DNA of 64,000 nucleotides from Bromus sterilis (Eukaryota; Streptophyta; Magnoliopsida; Poales; Poaceae): the NCBI GenBank assembly GCA_950022295.1, contig OX465599.1:279021501-279085500 (forward strand), in the 5' to 3' direction. Shown piece by piece: positions 48,801 through 59,005 of this stretch (position 1 is the first letter of the stretch; each line of letters starts with the position of its first letter). Below the pieces are notes generated by a model, which ran no database searches, was not told the origin of the DNA, and saw nothing but the letters and a program-made list of their open reading frames with translations. A program made the position numbers and the translations under genes.

Positions 48801-48915
48801 TTTATGACATGTGATACTATGGTATTTCATCGAGTACTGTGTATGCTAGCATACTGATCCAGGGATAGCACAGAAGCACAGTAGACTTGGTTCCCTTCGG
48901 GACCGGGTCGTTACA
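45898..48915 (+). mobile_element. Solo LTR S (3018 bp) inside the RT of M
   Basis: It starts TGTAACATCCC and ends GGGTCGTTACA, with a perfect 5-bp duplication ctcaa (45893-45897, 48916-48920). There is no internal domain, PBS or PPT. The first 600 bp is very AT-rich, then a GC-rich block (46500-47100), then mixed sequence. A divergent palindrome triad (48300-48340) and the general layout place it as a distant relative of the A/B/C LTRs. Short ORFs inside have no domain. It disrupts RT between MDVKSAFLN and the following GNIEEEVYV. Confidence 0.9.
48300..48340 (+). promoter_or_regulatory. Divergent palindrome triad in solo LTR S
   Basis: CTCTGCAGAG (48300-48309) and CTAATCGATTAG (48317-48328) are perfect palindromes although each differs from the A/B/C versions at two mirrored positions. 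CCGTGTCCCCGG (48329-48340) has lost one pair. Order and spacing match A, B and C. Confidence 0.78.
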
Positions 48916-48920
48916 CTCAA

Positions 48921-50106
48921 TGGTAATATCGAGGAAGAAGTATATGTTTCTCAACCCCCAGGTTTTGAAGACTTGAAGAATCCTGATATGGTGTACAGAT
49001 TGAAGAAAGCTCTCTAAGGACTGAAGCAAGCCCCTCGGGGTTGGTATGACACACTAAGGGATTTCCTCATCAGCAAGGGCTTCAAATATGGTTCCCTCGA
49101 TCCAACTCTTTTCACCAAGCGTTATGATGATGCTTTATTCATATGTCAAGTCTATGTTGATGACATTATATTCGGATGCACTAACAAGAAATACAGTGGA
49201 GAGTTTGCATTCTTGATGAGTGAACAGTATCAAATGTCCATGATGGGCGAACTGAAGTTCTTCTTAGGACTTCGAATTCGTCAACAATGCAATGGAATCT
49301 TCATCTCTCAGGAGAAGTACCTCAAGGAGTGCCTAAATAAATTCGGGATGCAAGACTGCAAAGGTATCAAGACACCGATGCCTACAAATGGACAACTCGG
49401 TCCTGATGAAAATGGCAAGTACTACGATCAAAAGGTATACCGCTCCATGATAGGTTCTCTGCTATATCTATGTGCATCTAGGCCTGATATAATGTTGAGC
49501 GTTTGCATGTGTGCCCGATTCCAAGAAGCACCAAAGGAATCGCATCACCAAGCGGTGAAACGAATTCTTCGATATTTGGCTCACACCCTGTCGCTAGGCT
49601 TATGGTATCCAAAAGGCACACAGCTAGATCTCGTTGGGTACTTAGACTCAGATTATGCTGGAGATCGAGTGGATCGGAAGTCTACCTCAGGAACATGTCA
49701 TTTCCTTGGACACCCTCTGGTGTGCTGGTCATCGAAGAAGCAGAACTGTGTCTCCCTCTCCACTTCTGAATCTGAATACATTGCTGCTGGTGCAAGCTGC
49801 TCACAACTTCTTTGGATGAAGCAAACTCTGAAGGACTACAACATCAACCTGAAGAAAGTAACACTACTATGTGACAATGAGAGCGCCATCAAGATCTCTC
49901 AGAATCCAGTACAACACTCGAGGACGAAGCACATTGAGATTTGTTATCACTTTCTTCGGGATCATGTGTTGAAGGAAGATATCGTCATCAGCCACGTGAT
50001 GACTGAAGACCAACTAGCTGATATATTCACTAAACCTTTGGATGAGAAGCGTTTTAGCACTCTAAGGTGTGAGCTAAATATCCTAGATTCCTCAAACGTC
50101 CAGTGA
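48921..50106 (+). pseudogene. Pol of M, second part (RT and RNase H)
   Basis: It continues the RT after S: GNIEEEVYV, the catalytic YVDDIIFG near 49153, then a long open frame (49213-50106) through the RT connection and RNase H (DSDYAGDRVDRKSTSG, STSESEYIAA, LLCDNESAI, ADIFTKPL). A TAA at 49015 interrupts the ALYGLKQAPR-type motif, so even this part is not fully open. The frame ends TGA at 50104-50106, in the expected place after the RNase H tail. The last 297 codons are undamaged. The reaction in the intact family is reverse transcription of the element RNA in virus-like particles. Confidence 0.9.
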
Positions 50107-50196
50107 ATGGACACACATCCTAACGATTAAACAATATTGAAGAATCCTGATGTACAACACACGATGCGTTGTATTCCTCAAATCATGAGGAACTAC
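50107..50196 (+). other. Post-pol spacer of M
   Basis: A short AT-rich stretch after the pol stop, ending in the C target duplication actac (50192-50196). It has TTCCTCA/TGAGGAA pentamers like the rest of M. Confidence 0.6.
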
Positions 50197-53100
50197 TATC
50201 GGGACCCGGGGTTAGCGTATGCAAGCCTCGCTACAACACAATCATATGGATAGCCGAGAACCGTACCCACTTGTCTAAGCAGACAAGGCCAAGCACAGAA
50301 CGTTCTCGAAAAGCATCGAACGTGAGGGGCATCCCATCCAGGCCGGATGATCAACTGAAATGGGTCCTCATCGTCCGCACACAAGTCTAAATGATATGGG
50401 TGGTGAACTCCCATACTCATAGACAAGTCGCCTCAACCATACTATCGATTGTATTATAACCCTTACATAGACTTACTCCAGCCCGATCACATAGTCGGGG
50501 TCTAGGGCGGGCTCGATCATACATCAAAGTGTGCACGAGACGGAGTCTCGAGCAATCGCATCGCGATGCCCCAAGCTGCGTACATCTAAGGGCCACTTGG
50601 TGTATAAAAGACCGCCAGCCAGATCACAACTAAGGTCTCGAAAACCCATACTAAGACATGCATGTTATAAACATACACGCAACACACATGCCTTGTATGA
50701 ACAGCAGGTATCATTGCAATTCTCTACAAAGTATATACTTTATTGATAACTCTTACAGAGTGCACACAGAGATCACAAGCATGTGATCCAACATTACAAC
50801 AGACAAGCGGAAGCAAAGTAGGTCTGAGTACAGACAAGTTTAACAAATGGCTTAGAGAAGCCTTATCTAAAAACAAGCCCTCCACGAGGGAACCAGTCGT
50901 CTGACTGGGACTACACTAGCTTGGTCTTGGTCTGAGTCTTCATTCTTCGAGATTTGGGTAGAAGTCACCATCGGGGTCGGTGGGTTCATCTAAAACATAG
51001 ATTAAGAAAACGTGAGTACAAAATCGTACTCAGCAAGACTTACATAGGAGCTATACTACTCATGCACATGTATACGGGTCAAGGGAGGTGGGGTTTCACT
51101 TGCAGAAGTGCCAGCTTTGACTTGGCTAGTCCTAAACAACATGTACCAGACTTGAGGTAAGAAGCGTACACGAGTCCACTACATCTCTTCAACCAATTAC
51201 ACCACTATGGTTACTTCCTCGACTTCCCCACGAGAAGCACACCATAGCACTCACGCTTATCTTGCGAGTTTTAGAAGTATCCAGTTCAAGTTATCTAATA
51301 ATCGAGCACAGCTCTCCAAGTAGTCCCTTACCGCGGACGCGGCTATTCGAATAGTTTATTAACCCTGCAGGGGTGTACTGCTACACACGTGAAACTATCA
51401 GATACCGCCTTTGTACTCGACACCGTTCAAGAGGTGCCAGCAAGGATAATTCCCACAACTTTTACCTCACAGCCAACTCAAATTCAATGGAGACGCCTAT
51501 CTGGGCTGGAGTCCACATCGTGCACCCGGCCGGTTTACCGATGTGGTCCCAGAAGATGTGTGCAGGGTCCCATGCCGGTCTGAATAGCCATTCTTCCACT
51601 TCGCAGACTGTGCCACAGACCTACCAGAACTCCGAACTAATGCGACTCATTGAACTGAGAAGGGTGAGTTAGTAGGTTGAGCGGGGGTCCATGTGCCCAA
51701 CATGTGGTAGTACTCTTCGTCTTGGATCACCACACAAGAACTCGGGCTTAGGGCGGTGTTCAACGAGACAACCCACTGTGTACTCCTACACAGCCTCTCA
51801 TCGTTCACCTTGTATTAGGGTAGATTCACCAACACATTTCACTTTCATCAACACCATGTTTACCATCATCCCGACTCACATCAAAAGCAACCTCATTGTA
51901 ACACTAAGCATGCAATAAGCAGTAACAGTTGCAGGGGCCACATGATATCAACCAACTCCTACATCTGCTAGGATTGTGGTTTGCTTAGTACTGTGACAAG
52001 ATGATAGGTCATGCAAAGGATATGGGTTCAACTATGCGGTAGAAACGTTATCATGGTGATCTCCTAAACAATGCATAAGCGAGACATGAGAGGGAAGTGG
52101 GATTTTATCGACATGATCAAAGGGGGTTTGCTTGCCTTGATAATGAGGTTTCGATAACGATGTCTTCAACGAAGGGGGCAATTTCGCGTTCCGGCTCCAC
52201 TTCTATCAGCAACATGACAATCATAGGATCAACATAATGTACAATGCACAATCACATGAATAATATTGTAATGGTGATGTTCATGGTACTGATGTGTTGA
52301 GCATTTCATTTAAATGGAGTATATTGCAAATTGAATTGCAAATTCAAACTCCAATTTGAATTCATTTTAGCCAAGTTATAATTGACATTGTTTGATCAAG
52401 TTGAACCATTTTGAAAAGTGTATGATATGCCTCTGAAGTTCAAGTATAATGTGATATGTTGATATGGTTCAAAATGCAAAAGCATTTGAAAAGAATTTGA
52501 ATTAATTCTATTTAAATCAAATAGCAAATGCTACCGATCCCATTTTAAAATCAACTCAAACAAAGTTGAAAGTTGGATATTTGGATAGGTTATTTTCTCC
52601 TGATCATTTTTCATATATTATTTGTCCAATTTGGAGTTAATATGAATTTTCTATGGATTTCCAAAGTTTGGGCTATTTTCTGGAATTTCTGTAATTCTTT
52701 TTAATCTGTTTTTCTGTTTACTGTGTCATGCTGACATCATGCTGGCGTGTGAGGGGGGGGGGATGACAGGTGGGCCAGCCATGTTAGTGGCAGAGAGAGT
52801 TAATCCTGTTTTAATTAAAATAAAAAGGTCATTAGGGGGGGCCAGGGCCCACCAGTCAGTGACCCAAGGGTGAACTAACAGGGGGATTAGCCCCTAAATA
52901 AGCTAGCCGGCCGGCTTTTAGCCGCCGGTGGCCTCTGGACGCGGCGGCGCCCGCTCCGGATGGCGGCTCCGGCCACGGGAGGCCACGCCAAGGGCACCGG
53001 AACGCGGCCCTTGCAGGCGCCCATCCAATGGGGCGAACCAGCCGGCCAGAGGAGGCCGGAGGGCATGGCGGGGTCGAGCTCCCGCGGCGGCGCTGCTCGG

Positions 53101-54102
53101 GCTTCGCTGAGCTAGGCGACGGAGTGCTTCTAGAGGAGAACAGGGAGGCTGGGAGGGAAGAAGAGCTCACCAGGAGCAGGTCTGGGTGGTCGGGGAGCTC
53201 GGGGAGGCGCCGGAGGCGGCGAATTCGGAGGAGGTAGCCACGGCGGCCTGCGGCGAGTCGATGAAGAGGGCGGCGTCCTCGGGGCCTCCTAGGCGCAATT
53301 GAGCGGCCACGGTGACGAAGACGACGATGGCGAACGTCCTGGACAACTTGGCGGAGCTCGCGGGGGTCAGTGGCCACGCCGGCGCACGTCGGCGGGCTCG
53401 GGGGCGCTCGGGTCTTCGCGGGGAGCTCGCCGGGGAGAGAGGGGAAAGGGTCCAGGGGAGGGGGAAGTGGAAGGGGAGAGCACGGGGCGTCCACGGCGCC
53501 GCTAAAGAGGTGGGCAGCAGCCAGGCAGCTGCCTGGCAGCCATGCGATGGCCGGCGGCGAGCTGCCTGCCTGCTTGGCAGGGAGGAAGACGACCCTGCCC
53601 TTTTGGGCTGGGCCTCCTCTGCTGGGCCAGGTGGGCCAGGTAAGTGGCTTCGGCCTTTTCTATTTCTTTTTCTCTTTTCTGCTTTCTGTTTTATTTGTCT
53701 TGCTCTGAAAAAACTATCAAAGCATTTTTTAAAAACCCCAAATATTATTCTTGGACATATGTGACATAGTACTAGTCACTCCCAAGTTTTGAAGATTTTT
53801 GGAATTCAAATAATTTGAATCCAATTCAAATAGCATTTAAATTTTATTTCCAAGCCTCTGTTTGAATATTTTAAAAATCCATGAGCATGGGTTTGACTCC
53901 AAATCATTTTTAAAATGATCATACTCATTTATAGGAATTTTCCAAATACTCAAATGATTTTTGGAAAAAGATTTTTATCTGGCCATTTGATATAATTTCT
54001 CAGGGCTTGTCTTTTCCCCATTTTTGAATTTCTTTTTGAATTTTTCACATGATGCAAAGGGACTTGCTATTCCTAGCACATACCTAGCTTGGGGTTGTGA
54101 CA
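50197..54102 (-). repeat. 3' LTR of C
   Basis: On the plus strand it starts TATCGGGACCC (one change from TGTCGG) and ends GGGGTTGTGACA. Layout is that of A and B in reverse, with the palindrome triad at 51331-51372 and the GC-rich block at about 52900-53650. The minus-strand ORF 53494-52856 is repeated in the 5' LTR (62302-61547) with different length and is compositional. Confidence 0.93.
51331..51372 (-). promoter_or_regulatory. Palindrome triad in the 3' LTR of C
   Basis: On the plus strand: CCGCGGACGCGG (51331-51342), CTATTCGAATAG (51343-51354), CCCTGCAGGG (51363-51372). The 5' LTR copy at 60140-60181 is identical. Order on the element strand is the same as in A and B. Confidence 0.8.
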
Positions 54103-57100
54103 ACTCACCCCCACTCAAAAGAATGTCGTCCCGAGATTCAGAAGTCTGTGGGAGGAAGGAGGGGTATTCGGCACTGAGACAGTCTTCTCTTTCCCATGTG
54201 GCTTCTCTCTCAGAGTGGTGTGACCACTGAACGTTCAGAAACTTGATCTTCTTTCTACGAGTGACACGCTCTGCGGAATCAAGAATACGAACGGGGTATT
54301 CTCGATAAGAAAGGTCATCTTGTAGATCAAGTGTTTCATGGTCGACTTCGCGGATGGGGTCCTTGAAGCAATGCCTGAGTTGGGACACATGGAATACATC
54401 ATGTACTCGGGAAAGGTGCGGGGGTAGTTCAAGTTGGTAGGCAACTTCTCCATGTTTAGCAAGAATGCGGAAAGGTCCGATGTAACGTGGGGCCAACTTG
54501 CCTTTGATACCGAATCTTTGGGTTCCCTTCAGAGGAGTAACCCGAAGGTAAGCCTTCTCATCCAGATTGTCGCTTTCTTGCCTATGATGACGATCATAGG
54601 AGATTTTCTGACGAGACTGGGCTGCTTTCAATTTCTCACGAACAATGCGAACTTGCTCTTCTGCTTCCTTGATCATATCCGGTCCAAAGAATTGTCTTTC
54701 GCCGGTTTCTGACCAGTTTAGTGGTGTTCGACATCGTCGTCCATATAGGAGTTCAAAAGGAGCCATGTTCAGACTAGATTGAAAACTATTGTTATAAGAA
54801 AATTCGGCGAATGGAAGAGACTTCTCCCAATTCTTTCCGAATGAGATAACACAAGATCTGAGCATGTCTTCAAGAATTTGGTTAACCCTTTCGACTTGAC
54901 CGCTAGACTGAGGATGGAAAGACGTACTAAAGGAGAGATGAGTTCCCATAGCATGTTGGAAGCTTCCCCAAAATCTAGAGGTGAAAAGGCTACCACGATC
55001 AGAATTGATTTCCAAAGGAACACCGTGAAGAGACACAATTCTAGAGACGTACAAGTCCGCTAACTGGCTAGCAGTTATAGACTCGCGAACTGGAAGGAAG
55101 TGAGCAACTTTGGAAAGCCTATCTATGACAACGAAGATGGCATCGTTTCTTTTCTGGGTTTTTGGAAAGCCGGTGATGAAGTACATACCGACTTTTTCCC
55201 ATTTCCACTCGGGAATAGGCAAAGGTTGAAGTGTACCAGCAGGACTTTGGTGTTCTGCCTTAATGCGACGACAAACATCACATTCGGCAATGAACTTAGC
55301 AATTTCTCTCTTCATCCTAGTCCAGCAAAATCTCTGGCGTAGGTCTCGGTACATCTTTGTGCTACCAGGATGAATTGAGAGGGGAGTGTCATGAGCTTCT
55401 TTGAGGATTAGCCTCCTAAGATTGTGTTTTCGTGGTACAACCAATCGAGTGCCAAAGAAAACGACACCTTGATCATTTATGGAGAAACATTTAGCAACTC
55501 CGCTAGCAATGTTCTTCTTGATCTCTCGAATACCACTATCACGTTTCTGGGCGGCTATGATTTTATCCTCAAGGGTTGGTTTCGCCACCAAGGTAGAAAG
55601 ATAGCCATGAGGAACAATCTCGAGATTGAGTTTTCGAAATTCCTCATGAAGAAGTGGTTGATACTGTTGTAACATGAGGTTGTTACAATACGACTTACGA
55701 CTTAGTGCATCAGCCATGACATTGGCTTTGCCTGGGGTGTAAGAAATTCCTAAGTCATAATCTTTTATCAACTCAATCAAACGTCTTTGCCTGAGATTAA
55801 GATCTGGCTGGGTGAAAATGTATTTGAGGCTTTGGTGGTCGGAATAGATCTCACAACGATTACCAAGGAGGTAATGTCGCCAAGTTGTTAGGGCATGAAC
55901 TACGGCAGCGAGTTCAAGATCATGGGTTGGATAGTTCTCTTCATGTGGCCGCAACTGGCGTGAAGCATAAGCTACCACATGTCGATCTTGCATAAGTATG
56001 CATCCTAACCCTTGCCGTGAAGCATCAGAATAGATCTCGAAATCCCTTTTTGTGTCTGGAGGTGCAAGTACGGGTGCAGAAGTCAATCTTCTTTTTAGCT
56101 CTTGAAAGCTTTCCTCGCACTTGGGAGTCCATTGGAATTTCTTATCTTTCTTGAGGAGTTCAGTAAGAGGCTTTGCTACTTTAGAAAAGTTATCGACGAA
56201 GCGGAGGCAATAGCTTGCTAAGCCAAGAAAACTCCTAACTTGCTTAACCGATTCAGGTGGAGTCCAGTCAAGGACGGCCTGAACTCTCTCGGGATTCACA
56301 GTAATGCCTTTTGCATAAATCACGTGGCCTAAATAGGTCACTTCTGGTAGCCAAAATTCACACTTGGAGAATTTAGCATACAGGCGATGCTCTCTAAGTT
56401 TCATCAATACCAGCCTTAGGTGTTCGGCATGTTCTTCTTCATTCTTCAAGTAGATGAGAATGTCATCGAGATAAACCACAACAAATTTATCTAAGTACTC
56501 CATGAAGATTGAATTCATCATGCGTGAGAAAGTGGAGGGGGCATTGGTTAAACCAAAGGACATGACGGTGTACTCGTAAAGACCATAATGAGTAGTAAAA
56601 TCCGTTTTGGGAATGTCCTCGTTTCGGATTTTGATTTGATGATACCCTAATCTCAAATCCATCTTGGAGAAGACAGAGGATCCTGCAAGTTGATCATAAA
56701 GATCATTGATCCTGGGAAGTGGGTACTTGTTCTTTATCGTCGCTAGATTTAGCGGGCGATAGTCTACGCACATCCTTTCTGTTCCATCTTTCTTCGTTAC
56801 GAACAGAACGGGGCAACCCCATGGCGATGAGCTAGGGCGGATGAAGCCTTTTTCCAACAAAGCTTCCAGTTGGGTTTTAAGCTCAGCTAACTCACGTGGG
56901 GCCATTTTGTATGGGCGTCTAGAAATTGGTGCGGTTCCTGGGGCAAGATCCACTATAAACTCTACACATCTGTCGGGTGGCATGCCCGGCAGCTCTTCAG
57001 GAAAGACATCCGGGAAGTCACGGACCACCGGAACATCTTCAAGGTCGGGAAGGGGAAGCACATTCAAAGAATGCACCTGTGTTCTTGTTCTTGGTGAGGA

Positions 57101-58540
57101 GTAAGATATTGTCTGGCCTGAAGGATGTGTAAGTCTAACGGACTTGGCTTTACAATCAAGAAAAGCATGTTGTCTTGATAACCAATCCATACCAAGGATG
57201 ACATCAATGTCGGAAGACTTGAGGGCTATGAGTGAAGCAAGGAATACTAAACCCTCAATTGCAATTTGATTGCCATGGCTTACTCTATTAGTTTGCCATT
57301 TGGAACCAGGAGTTTGAATGATCATTGGGGTGAACATTTCATCAAAGGATATCTCATGTCGAAGTGCATAACTCTCCGACATGAATGAGTGAGATGCTCC
57401 TGGGTCGAAAAGAATAGAAGTGGGAACAAAATTGACTGGGAGCGTACCAAGAATGACGTCAGAAGTACTATCAGTTTCCTCAACTGAGATTTGCTTCACA
57501 CGTCCAAGATTTTCTGAGGTGGATGGCTTAGCGGTGGAAACTTTTGGGGGTGGCTTGGCACGAACAGTGGGGTTTCCTTTGGCATGAGGTGGAGCATTTT
57601 GACTTATGGGGCAATCACGAGAGTAGTGACCAGGCTGGCCACATCTAAAGTAGGCTCCAAAGATAGTGCGCGGAGCTGGGTTGTTTGGTGGAGCTGGTGG
57701 ACGAGGCGGCACAAGGGATGGCCTCGGTGGGTTGTTTTGGGGAAACAAACTGTTAGGAATCCAGATCATACGCTTCTGAGGGCGTGAACTGGAAGAAGGG
57801 GTAAGCTCAAGAGCATGTTTGCGAGACTTCTCGAAAACTTCATTGCCATGCTCAGCTCTGAAGGATCTGTTGACTAAATCCTCAAAGGTGGCAAACTCAA
57901 TGAGGTTGAGATCATGACGAAGGATGGGGCTATGTCCCTTGCGGAACCTTGCCTGCTTTCTGGCATCGGTGGTGATCTCATCTTGGGCATAACGAGCAAG
58001 ACGGTTGAATTCCCTCACATACTCATGAATGGACATCTCTCCTTGATTCAGATTGCAAAACTCTTCCTTCTTGCGCTCCATCAACTCATCCAGAATGTGG
58101 TACCCTCGAAAGGCAACACATAACTTTTTCCAAGTCACTACGTGACCATCTGGCTGCATTGCAACATAGTTCTCCCACCACTGAAGAGCAGCACCTTCCA
58201 AGAAGTATACCGCGAAAATAACTCGGTCATCGGGAGCAACATGTGCTGTATCAAGCTTACGCTCGATGGAACGGAGCCAATCATCAGCTTCAAGGGGCTC
58301 AAAAGAACATCGGAATACCGGTGGCTTGAGGAGGATGAAGTCCTGAATGCTGACCACCACATTACGATGGTGGGCGGTATTCTGCTCGATGAGCTCTAGA
58401 AGGCGTGTTTGATCACGTCTATTCCGCTCGGCTTCCATCATGATTTCCGCCGCAGAAGGCGGGGTTGGAGGTTCATCATCATTTCGATTCCAATCACGGT
58501 CTCGATTCCGAAGAAAAGCACTACGAGTTCCACCTGACAT
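53975..58540 (-). CDS. Gag-Pol polyprotein of C (1521 residues, uninterrupted)
   Basis: ATG at 58540 follows the acceptor-like ATCACACAG. Order: Gag core (about 80-220); zinc knuckle starting at residue 297, where Tyr replaces the first Cys (YFRCGQPGHYSRDC); aspartic protease DPGASHS at 379; RT with YLDD at 690-693; RNase H (SDAS, DLELAA, SDHQSL, ADALS); integrase HHCC finger; DDE core; chromodomain-like end (FLNVQWSHHSEREATWERED). In the integrase core the first catalytic Asp is Tyr1120 (VGMYFITG; A and B have MDFI), while SDRGS and QVERVN are kept. The frame overruns the PPT and 128 bp of the 3' LTR, adding about 40 residues absent from A. The protein could be made, but strand transfer should fail without that Asp, so C is probably not autonomous. 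Neighbours are its own LTRs only. Confidence 0.93.
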   Translation of the reverse strand: MSGGTRSAFLRNRDRDWNRNDDEPPTPPSAAEIMMEAERNRRDQTRLLELIEQNTAHHRNVVVSIQDFILLKPPVFRCSFEPLEADDWLRSIERKLDTAHVAPDDRVIFAVYFLEGAALQWWENYVAMQPDGHVVTWKKLCVAFRGYHILDELMERKKEEFCNLNQGEMSIHEYVREFNRLARYAQDEITTDARKQARFRKGHSPILRHDLNLIEFATFEDLVNRSFRAEHGNEVFEKSRKHALELTPSSSSRPQKRMIWIPNSLFPQNNPPRPSLVPPRPPAPPNNPAPRTIFGAYFRCGQPGHYSRDCPISQNAPPHAKGNPTVRAKPPPKVSTAKPSTSENLGRVKQISVEETDSTSDVILGTLPVNFVPTSILFDPGASHSFMSESYALRHEISFDEMFTPMIIQTPGSKWQTNRVSHGNQIAIEGLVFLASLIALKSSDIDVILGMDWLSRQHAFLDCKAKSVRLTHPSGQTISYSSPRTRTQVHSLNVLPLPDLEDVPVVRDFPDVFPEELPGMPPDRCVEFIVDLAPGTAPISRRPYKMAPRELAELKTQLEALLEKGFIRPSSSPWGCPVLFVTKKDGTERMCVDYRPLNLATIKNKYPLPRINDLYDQLAGSSVFSKMDLRLGYHQIKIRNEDIPKTDFTTHYGLYEYTVMSFGLTNAPSTFSRMMNSIFMEYLDKFVVVYLDDILIYLKNEEEHAEHLRLVLMKLREHRLYAKFSKCEFWLPEVTYLGHVIYAKGITVNPERVQAVLDWTPPESVKQVRSFLGLASYCLRFVDNFSKVAKPLTELLKKDKKFQWTPKCEESFQELKRRLTSAPVLAPPDTKRDFEIYSDASRQGLGCILMQDRHVVAYASRQLRPHEENYPTHDLELAAVVHALTTWRHYLLGNRCEIYSDHQSLKYIFTQPDLNLRQRRLIELIKDYDLGISYTPGKANVMADALSRKSYCNNLMLQQYQPLLHEEFRKLNLEIVPHGYLSTLVAKPTLEDKIIAAQKRDSGIREIKKNIASGVAKCFSINDQGVVFFGTRLVVPRKHNLRRLILKEAHDTPLSIHPGSTKMYRDLRQRFCWTRMKREIAKFIAECDVCRRIKAEHQSPAGTLQPLPIPEWKWEKVGMYFITGFPKTQKRNDAIFVVIDRLSKVAHFLPVRESITASQLADLYVSRIVSLHGVPLEINSDRGSLFTSRFWGSFQHAMGTHLSFSTSFHPQSSGQVERVNQILEDMLRSCVISFGKNWEKSLPFAEFSYNNSFQSSLNMAPFELLYGRRCRTPLNWSETGERQFFGPDMIKEAEEQVRIVREKLKAAQSRQKISYDRHHRQESDNLDEKAYLRVTPLKGTQRFGIKGKLAPRYIGPFRILAKHGEVAYQLELPPHLSRVHDVFHVSQLRHCFKDPIREVDHETLDLQDDLSYREYPVRILDSAERVTRRKKIKFLNVQWSHHSEREATWEREDCLSAEYPSFLPQTSESRDDILLSGGELSQPQARYVLGIASPFASCEKFKKKFKNGEKTSPEKLYQMAR
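54103..54120 (-). other. Polypurine tract of C
   Basis: On the minus strand TTTTGAGTGGGGGTGAGT, immediately before the 3' LTR. One base differs from A and B. It lies inside the polyprotein frame. Confidence 0.85.
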
Positions 58541-58541
58541 C

Positions 58542-58553
58542 CTGTGTGATAAA
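58542..58553 (-). promoter_or_regulatory. Candidate splice acceptor at the gag start of C
   Basis: On the minus strand TTTATCACACAG precedes GATG; AG ends at 58542 and the ATG is at 58540. A branch-like TTCTGATTG lies about 20 bp upstream. The same sequence is present before the gag of B. The matching donor in the 5' LTR is CTGGTGAGC with GT at 61978-61977. Confidence 0.5.
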
Positions 58554-58990
58554 AATCAACAATCAGAACAGGTTGTACGATGGAGTCAAGGATATGATTT
58601 CAGAAGGAGAAGACTATAATGCAAAGGCAATGATTCAAAGAAACACGGGATAATTTCGGCAGCATAACGGATACACCGGGATGGAAAAAAAGACAACCTC
58701 GAGGAGATTGGACAGAACTTCCTCAAGGAACTCAAAATACGGAGACTCTGGACAGCCACAACAATCCTACGGCTATAAGGAGGCAATCAACGAGATGTTC
58801 TATTCAGACATAGATGAGCCTAGTCCTATCATCCCATAGAAAAGATAAGGGTGACTCAGAACTCAGATCGATGAGGGTAAGGAGAAAAAAGAAGCCTTAC
58901 GTTGTTCCCTTATATACCCAGAGTAACTATATAACTATAGAAGGCTAGACTCGACTTCGGCCAAGGCTGATAATCCTATAGTCAGTCCTT

Positions 58991-59001
58991 CTCTGATACC
59001 A
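58991..59001 (-). other. Primer-binding site of C (Met-tRNA type)
   Basis: On the minus strand TGGTATCAGAG, four bases after the 5' LTR end. It is followed by AAGG where A and B have CAGG, so the tail matches Met-tRNA slightly less well. Confidence 0.88.
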
Positions 59002-59005
59002 AGTC

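Noticed and set aside
41344..50106. Possibility that M is an endogenous pararetrovirus or other plant virus copy
   Set aside because: The integrase-before-RT order, paired LTR features, Met-tRNA primer site and Gag type are those of a copia LTR retrotransposon. No movement or coat protein of a plant virus is present.
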